This document shows positions 9,515 to 14,091 of a DNA stretch of 14,091 nucleotides, piece by piece. The stretch is from Hamiltosporidium magnivora (Eukaryota; Microsporidia; Dubosqiidae). The stretch spans positions 1-14,091 of the forward strand of contig PITI01000344.1 of assembly GCA_004325065.1 (NCBI GenBank), in the 5' to 3' direction. The notes under the pieces are model-generated. The model made no database searches and was not told the DNA's origin. It worked only from the letters and a program-made list of their open reading frames with translations. Positions within the stretch are counted from its first letter, which is position 1. Every line of letters begins with the position of its first letter. The position numbers and the translations under genes were made by a program.

Positions 9515-10601
9515 GGCCCTTAGTATTTTTGATAAAAATCTCAGTGAATAAAACCTTTATCGTTTAGATAATTCTTTCCATTATTTTAACCACTTCGTTA
9601 TATTACTCTAAATCCGACTCTTCGTTTATGTTTATTGTCGGTTCTTTCACAGTGGTTATGGTTTAAAATAAGAGGTAAAATATTTTTTCATTTTCTGTTT
9701 TATCGCCATCCTCTCAGTTGTCTGCTTGCTTTAAAGAGGATGTTGGCTGTTTTGGCATCTCAGCTCCCAAAATAACACATAATGATGTTCTCTTCCGGCT
9801 TTTTCGGCATTTGGTCAAGACTCAAGTTCTCTTCGTCGATTGAAAGAAATTATTTCGACTATCTTCTTGAGTACCATGAATTGTATATATGCTTCTACGT
9901 TTAAGGGTAGTTGTAAGGTTTTAGCATATGTCTTAATGTATTTTATCACAATGCTGTTTCTGGAGATCCCACAAATGATCATATTAACTCAACTACAAAA
10001 AAAAACATGCCTATAAGCTAGCAGGCCATACTTCCCAGGTTTTCTGGTTTCAAAATTACCGATTTTCTTTGAAACCATTCCCATTTTCATTGGTATTATC
10101 CTTTCTGCCTCTTGTCTCAAATAAATATATCTGGTTAATATTCCGAATCTTGACATCGGGTTTTATCCTGGTTTTCGCTCTTATCATAGCATGCTCTTTT
10201 TCAAGAATTTCTTTAAGAGCGACTCCTAATCTGTTTCGTAGACTTAAACTTATATATATAAGATGGGTATGCCAGGCATCTAACGATTCATTGAGACGTC
10301 TGGTAATAGTCATGTCCATGATTCTTCGAAAAGAATCCAAATGTGTTACTTTTTAACAGCACTTAGTATAGTATATACACACCCTTTTTGTTCCTTTTAT
10401 ACTTTTCTATTTTAAGATATAAAAAAAAACTGCTTCATTTACCGAAATATATTTTCTTTCTTCAGAATCTGAAAAGTCAACAACACTCAACAATTTATTT
10501 TTCCTTGCCTAAAATAGTTTTGAAAGAAGTTTTCGTTTTTCTATTTTATTTGTATTAGATAGTGTATTCGTTTATTTTTTTTGTCGACTTCTTGTTTCCA
10601 T
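9515..10601 (-). repeat. Copy B of the decayed coding-like repeat, possibly gag-like
   Basis: On the minus strand this less eroded copy of the repeat at 1320-2165 has long coding-like patches. An ATG at 10601 opens METRSRQKK with a stop soon after, and the same frame continues as KLLSKLF and SVVDFSDSEERKYISVNEAV to about 10435. A 94-codon open patch follows at 10340-10056 (RRLNESLDAWHTHL, LGVALKEILEKEHAMIRAK). Then come KYIKTYAKTLQLPLNVEAYI near 9930 and KEPTINxNEESDLE near 9645. The part that aligns with copy A is about 10350-9515. Frame shifts and stops interrupt it, so no product is made. The local base composition is less AT-rich than the rest of the window, hinting at a younger or foreign origin. 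A basic N-terminus of the METRSR type occurs in retroelement gag proteins, but there is no zinc knuckle or reverse transcriptase motif. The identity is open. Confidence 0.55.
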
Positions 10602-10977
10602 TATTATTTTTACCCTGAGGAAATCTTCTATTGAAAAAAAATGGGTTTTTTATGAATTATTTAAATGGAGAATGGTTGCTTTTCATGTATTTAGTTAATT
10701 GTTTTTTTCCAGACAACCAAAAGTAACAGAAGCATATTTATACATCGCAATTCAAGACCGTGTAGACCTCTTCAAAGATATATTTTCGGAAAATATAACG
10801 CCGGGTAGATCTAAGCGCAAGTGCAGTTCTTTATGGCTGACATCACACGCATAGGATCATCCAAACTAGAAAATTCCGCCCTTTTGTCTTTATAGTCATA
10901 AATCATATTTATTTGCTTAATGTTGTCATACAAATATAAAATGTCTACAAACGCATATTTAATTTTTTTATTCACAT

Positions 10978-10989
10978 ATGTGTTTCCTA
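10978..10989. repeat. Left target-site duplication of the SINE-like element
   Basis: The 12 bases ATGTGTTTCCTA directly precede the element and recur perfectly at 11214-11225 directly after it. Neither flank extends the identity by another base. Confidence 0.85.
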
Positions 10990-11213
10990 ATAGCCAATGG
11001 TCTAGTGGTGAAGAAATCAAACTTTACTTCGTTAAAGCTGGATTCGATCCCCCGGTTATTGCACTTTTTTTTCGCTTGTAAAGTTTGCATAAGGCTGACA
11101 ACCTAACCAATCAAAAGAAATTGCTTTCGGAACGCCTAGAACTTGTCGAAGTTATGATTCATCCCTGGATTTTGTTCCATCTGTAAGGAAGAAGCGAGCT
11201 ATTAAATAAATAA
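10990..11213 (+). mobile_element. tRNA-derived SINE-like element, about 224 bases
   Basis: The element has a tRNA-related head (about 10991-11062). A box A-like TGGTCTAGTGG lies at 10998-11008 and a box B-like GGATTCGATCC at 11040-11050, 42 bases apart as in a real tRNA, and a D arm can be drawn (GTCT against AGAA). The anticodon and acceptor stems do not fold, so it is not a working tRNA. An unrelated, less AT-rich body of about 130 bases follows, then a short repeated tail (TTAAATAAATAA). Perfect 12-base direct repeats flank it, the mark of target-primed insertion. An eight-T run at 11065-11072 would stop RNA polymerase III early, so the copy may have mutated since insertion. No protein is encoded; a partner LINE would be needed for movement. 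It lies inside a decayed family S gene. Confidence 0.75.
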
Positions 11214-11225
11214 ATGTGTTTCCTA
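11214..11225. repeat. Right target-site duplication of the SINE-like element
   Basis: Perfect second copy of ATGTGTTTCCTA, directly after the repeated tail of the element. The first bases may overlap the tail, so the true duplication could be slightly shorter than 12. Confidence 0.85.
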
Positions 11226-11511
11226 TTTACTTTTAAATAAATCTCACAATAGTCCTGTTTACTCTGCAGATTGTACAAACAATAATTTAAGACTTAGAAT
11301 CGAAATATATAGTAAGCTTATAAAAATATTCGAATTTACATATATACCAAAAATTATTTTACTTACAGGTTTTTAGGTTTCCATATAAAAAATATTTAAA
11401 TAATTTTAAAATCATATCATTACTAAAGTTTTAATGTATATTGACTAATTATATCTTTTGGGGTTTAGTATAAAAATTTTAAAGTCAGCCAAGTAAAATG
11501 TTATTCATGTT

Positions 11512-12055
11512 TCTATCGATTCTTTTATCGCATTAGAAGTACGCTCAAAAAATTTGCTATCTTACAGAGATAAATTATTCTTGCAGGAAAAAAATCTCGT
11601 AAAATAAAAGGTATGTAATTGAATATTTTGCTTGGCTATGATTTACAATGTTTTAAGATTCCAATATGGAAACTGCTACATTATTTCTAAAATGAATATA
11701 ATAGATAAATATTATAAACATAATATCATTTTACACTTTTTTTCATATACACTAGTTTCTTTTAAATTTGTTTTAAAAATAATGATGTGATTAATTACAA
11801 ACGAAATTTTATTAATGTCAAAGAAATTTCTGAAAATAGTTAATTTCGGCTTTAAACGGTAACTATCTATGTTTTAAATCATTTATTTAATAATTTTATT
11901 AGTAACACATGGTTTATTTGCGTTTTTCCATTATAACGAATAGGAAATGAGCTGTGTTAGAGAAAAAGAAAAACTTCTTTTTCGTAATTACAAATTGAAA
12001 ATCTACGTAGAAAATGAATGTGCCTCGACTACATTAAGAAATTTTTACTAGAATT
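11512..12055 (+). pseudogene. Decayed kinase copy directly upstream of the intact kinase
   Basis: One plus-strand frame carries a series of patches matching the intact kinase in order and spacing. NLLSYRDKLFLQE at about 11551-11589 matches the glycine-loop region (intact KVYLAE, 73-78) but has lost the glycines. ILLMSKKFLKIVNF at 11806-11847 matches FMLIMKQMLDVLNF (152-165). The distance between the two anchors is 78 codons here and 79 in the intact protein. LK-x7-N just before the second anchor is also conserved (intact LK 142-143, N151). Further on, YKLKIYV with LRN nearby (about 11989-12043) recalls the strand before DFG (LKVKV, 187-191), after an insertion of about 28 codons. Stops are scattered through the frame and no catalytic motif survives. 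The distal half is not recognisable. It has the same orientation as the intact gene, as in an old tandem duplication. Confidence 0.55.
11962..11983. other. Perfect nine-base inverted repeat
   Basis: GAAAAAGAA is followed after four bases by its reverse complement TTCTTTTTC, able to form a small hairpin. It lies in the decayed kinase copy, within the part that looks inserted. Such purine/pyrimidine palindromes arise readily by chance in AT-rich DNA; no function is claimed. Confidence 0.4.
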
Positions 12056-12470
12056 GCGTATAATAATTTTATTATCGTTATATTATATAATATTTCATAA
12101 ACCACTATAATTTAAAAATTTACATAAATATGAAAATAATAAATAAAAGTTTTAGAATCAAATATATATCATTTATAGCATATTAGAATTTCTCCTTTCT
12201 AATAATTAGTTATTAAAAAAATTCAATCGTATATTTGATTAATCGTGTTATATTATGATAATAACATATTTGAAATCAAAAAATATTAGAAAAATTAAAA
12301 CATAAAATTCAATAAAATCTAATTGGATGTTTTGAAAAACTTTTTAGTTTAAAGGGAGAAATTTTATACGGAAAATGTAAATTATTATTTTAATTTATCA
12401 CAAAAAAAAAATATTTTAAAGAAACATTGGTACAATATAATATAATGGTTTATATGGTAAATTGAATTCT
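12056..12470. other. AT-rich upstream region of the kinase gene
   Basis: No gene or repeat is supported. The stretch presumably holds the kinase promoter. A six-codon out-of-frame reading frame (ATG at 12445, stop at 12463-12465) lies immediately before the kinase start. Confidence 0.4.
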
Positions 12471-13793
12471 ATGATTTTTTATATAAAAATATTTTTATTC
12501 CTGGTCCACATGTATTTACAGAAGAAAAATGTTCTTGGGGTCGCAATCATAGTACTATATCAAATAATATTTCTTTACAGTGTGAATTGTACAAATATTA
12601 GTTTACCAAACCCAGTAGATCTAGATGTGAATGGCGTTTCCGATAAATATAAGCCAATAAAGCTGTTGGGCGAGGGAGCGCAAGGGAAAGTTTATTTGGC
12701 AGAAAATATGCGAACCAAAGAAAAATATGCTCTTAAAATACAAAAAATTCAATTGTCTGCATTTTTTCACACAGTTAGCTTGTTTAAAAAATACTTAAAA
12801 CATGAAAATATCGTTAAATTTTATGCATCGAATAAAGACAAAACCTATGAATATCTATTATTTGAATATCTACCTATCACACTATTTGCACACCTTAAAG
12901 AATGTAAAGAAACTGTAGGGAATTTTATGTTAATAATGAAGCAAATGTTGGATGTTCTAAATTTTCTACAAAACCAAAAAATAATATTTATGGATTTTAA
13001 ATTTGATAATGTAATGTTAGAAGATGATTTAAAAGTTAAAGTAATTGACTTTGGCATGGCGGTGGTGACTTCGGAGGATACAGATTATAGCCATCTTCGA
13101 AAGATAGATCTAAAAAAAAACCCGGAAGCTGCATATTTAGCACCTGAAAGAAGAAATAGGGAAAAATTTGGATGTAACTCTGATGTTTATAGTTTCGGAT
13201 ATTGTTCTAAGATGTATATGAACAATATTCTTTCTCAGAATGATTCTTTTAGCCGTGATGGAAATGATTTTTTTAAGAAGTGCTTAGAAGATGATCCAGA
13301 AAAACGTATAACAGCTGATTTGGCGCTTTTGCATCCATTTTTTAATGTTATTTATAATTTTATCTTCTGTTTCTCAAATTTTGAAAATTTTGAAGCTTTA
13401 AAAGATGGAAAAAAAATACGAATTAAAGATAAAATACTTTATTTTGAACACCCGGAATATAGTTTTGTATTGCATTGTTGTTGTTCAAAAAACAAAAAGG
13501 AATTTACTAAGTTGAAAGAAGTACCAAATGAAATATTCTCGCAGCAAGAATCAAGTAAACAATTGCCTCAAAAAATTCTATACTATAGAGCTATCATAGG
13601 TAACGATGTTTTGCCAATACAACATCTAACTTTTAGTTATTACAATCAACTAAAAGATGTTTTTTTAATACTAAAAAAAGAGCGAAGGCGAAAACTAATT
13701 ATTTTAAGTTCAATTGTATTAGTTATATCTTTATTGGTTATAGGAGCATTCGCATTTGTTTACTACTTGCGCAAAAAAAAACATAGGAATTAA
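12471..13793 (+). CDS. Signal-bearing, membrane-anchored Ser/Thr-type protein kinase with altered catalytic motifs
   Basis: From the first in-frame ATG the protein has 440 residues. The N-terminus is hydrophobic (3-16 and 21-38). Met14 (12510) would give a neater signal peptide, YLQKKN then VLGVAIIVLYQIIFLYSV, so the true start may be there. The kinase domain (about 60-291) has the glycine loop GEGAQG (67-72), Lys89, DFG (193-195), APE (224-226), Asp238 and Arg279. The HRD motif reads FMD (173-175), keeping Asp175, Lys177 and Asn180 but losing His and Arg. No acidic residue lies between 84 and 112, where the helix C glutamate should be. A region of about 115 residues without a known domain follows, then a membrane helix (409-431) between basic clusters (KKERRRK and RKKK) and a short tail. 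If the signal is cleaved, the kinase faces the lumen or outside. Activity is uncertain. Two decayed copies lie at 165-650 and 11512-12055. Confidence 0.8.
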   Translation: MIFYIKIFLFLVHMYLQKKNVLGVAIIVLYQIIFLYSVNCTNISLPNPVDLDVNGVSDKYKPIKLLGEGAQGKVYLAENMRTKEKYALKIQKIQLSAFFHTVSLFKKYLKHENIVKFYASNKDKTYEYLLFEYLPITLFAHLKECKETVGNFMLIMKQMLDVLNFLQNQKIIFMDFKFDNVMLEDDLKVKVIDFGMAVVTSEDTDYSHLRKIDLKKNPEAAYLAPERRNREKFGCNSDVYSFGYCSKMYMNNILSQNDSFSRDGNDFFKKCLEDDPEKRITADLALLHPFFNVIYNFIFCFSNFENFEALKDGKKIRIKDKILYFEHPEYSFVLHCCCSKNKKEFTKLKEVPNEIFSQQESSKQLPQKILYYRAIIGNDVLPIQHLTFSYYNQLKDVFLILKKERRRKLIILSSIVLVISLLVIGAFAFVYYLRKKKHRN

Positions 13794-13854
13794 ATTCTTG
13801 GCATTTTTTTAATAGATTTTTGTCTTTTGATGATTATATTAACTTTATTGTTTG

Positions 13855-13860
13855 AATAAA
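13855..13860 (+). terminator. Likely polyadenylation signal of the kinase gene
   Basis: AATAAA begins 62 bases past the stop codon, close to the spacing found after the other two intact genes. The downstream region is T-rich. Confidence 0.4.
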
Positions 13861-14091
13861 ATATGTTACAACCATATTCTCAATTAACATTTATTGTCGA
13901 ACCCATTCCACAACAACATTTTTTTCACTTTTAAACTCTAAAAATATTTTTTTAGATCAATTTGATACAATAAATTTATTTGTTCAGTTCATTTCTTCTA
14001 ATAAACCATTTCCATGTTTTCATATATTTCTTATATTAAGAAATGCAAATTATTGCAAAAACAAAAAAAAAGAAAAAAACGATCATTAAGC
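13861..14091. other. AT-rich stretch at the window end
   Basis: No gene is supported. A short minus-strand ATG frame near 14020 runs into stops within about 15 codons. The last 40 bases contain long A-rich runs. A neighbouring gene could begin just outside the window. Confidence 0.3.

Larger units (their letters stand above)
10690..11440 (-). pseudogene. Second decayed relative of family S, split by a SINE-like insertion
   Basis: With the insertion at 10990-11213 and one copy of its target repeat removed, the minus strand reads as an eroded match to residues of about 317-500 of the intact family S protein. Anchors in order are: ILKLFKYF (intact VDRFFRYL, 317-324) near 11415; EIY just upstream of the insertion (intact 379-381); KYAFVDILYL at 10960-10931 (intact KYVASDIFQF, 407-416); Y-x6-N-x10-E-x3-L at about 10930-10864 (same spacing in intact 420-442); L-x-D-P-M...I-x2-LH near 10864-10817 (intact 442-456); and FSEN near 10790 (intact ISED, 467-470). 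It uses at least three frames and carries stops. The 5' third is missing, replaced by the kinase relic on the other strand. The longest uninterrupted piece encodes about 50 residues. Confidence 0.6.

Noticed and set aside
10069..10356. 95-codon plus-strand reading frame
   Set aside because: It is antisense to the minus-strand frame of repeat copy B, whose direction is fixed by its alignment with copy A; the hydrophobic plus-strand translation is a shadow.
10811..11020. Stand-alone 69-codon minus-strand gene
   Set aside because: Its first residues come from the inserted SINE-like element and the rest is one patch of the decayed family S copy.
10991..11062. Functional tRNA gene
   Set aside because: Box A and box B are good and an oligo-T follows, but the acceptor and anticodon stems do not pair in a tRNA fold, and flanking target duplications enclose a much longer element.
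12462..12470. TTG start for the kinase
   Set aside because: A eukaryotic gene should start at ATG; the first in-frame ATG is 12471 and a stronger signal peptide begins at 12510.
1..14091. CRISPR array, rRNA, telomere repeat tract or bacterial operon
   Set aside because: No regularly spaced direct repeats, rRNA-like segments or telomere arrays were seen, and the genes have eukaryotic character.

Overview
The window is very AT-rich and gene-sparse. It holds three intact, intronless protein genes, all on the + strand: a POT1-like telomere protein (2624-4099), a large unrecognised secretory protein (7242-9212) and a membrane-anchored secretory-pathway protein kinase (12471-13793). Intronless genes, single AATAAA signals 60-71 bases past each stop, a C-rich motif just before one start and many decayed accessory genes suggest a unicellular eukaryote. 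A microsporidian with an expanded, gene-poor genome fits best. That placement is inference; nothing here fixes a genus.

Layout. 165-650: decayed kinase copy (+). 1320-2165: copy A of a decayed coding-like repeat (+). 2624-4099: POT1-like gene. 4500-6307: nearly full-length decayed paralogue of the secretory protein (-). 6308-7241: divergent intergenic region. 7242-9212: intact secretory protein. 9447-9480: AAAAT microsatellite. 9515-10601: copy B of the decayed repeat (-). 10690-11440: second decayed relative of the secretory protein (-), split by a SINE-like insertion at 10990-11213 that is flanked by perfect 12-base direct repeats. 11512-12055: second decayed kinase copy (+). 12471-13793: intact kinase with an N-terminal signal segment and a C-terminal membrane anchor.

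Interpretation. Most of the apparently empty DNA is a graveyard of three multi-copy families. Two of them each keep one intact member here, the secretory protein (called family S below) and the kinase; the third is the A/B repeat. All relic assignments were made by eye from translated motifs with conserved spacing, and need a profile or translated search. The POT1-like gene is the only conserved housekeeping gene. The kinase and family S both carry secretory signals, so they may be surface or host-interface proteins under rapid turnover; that is inference.
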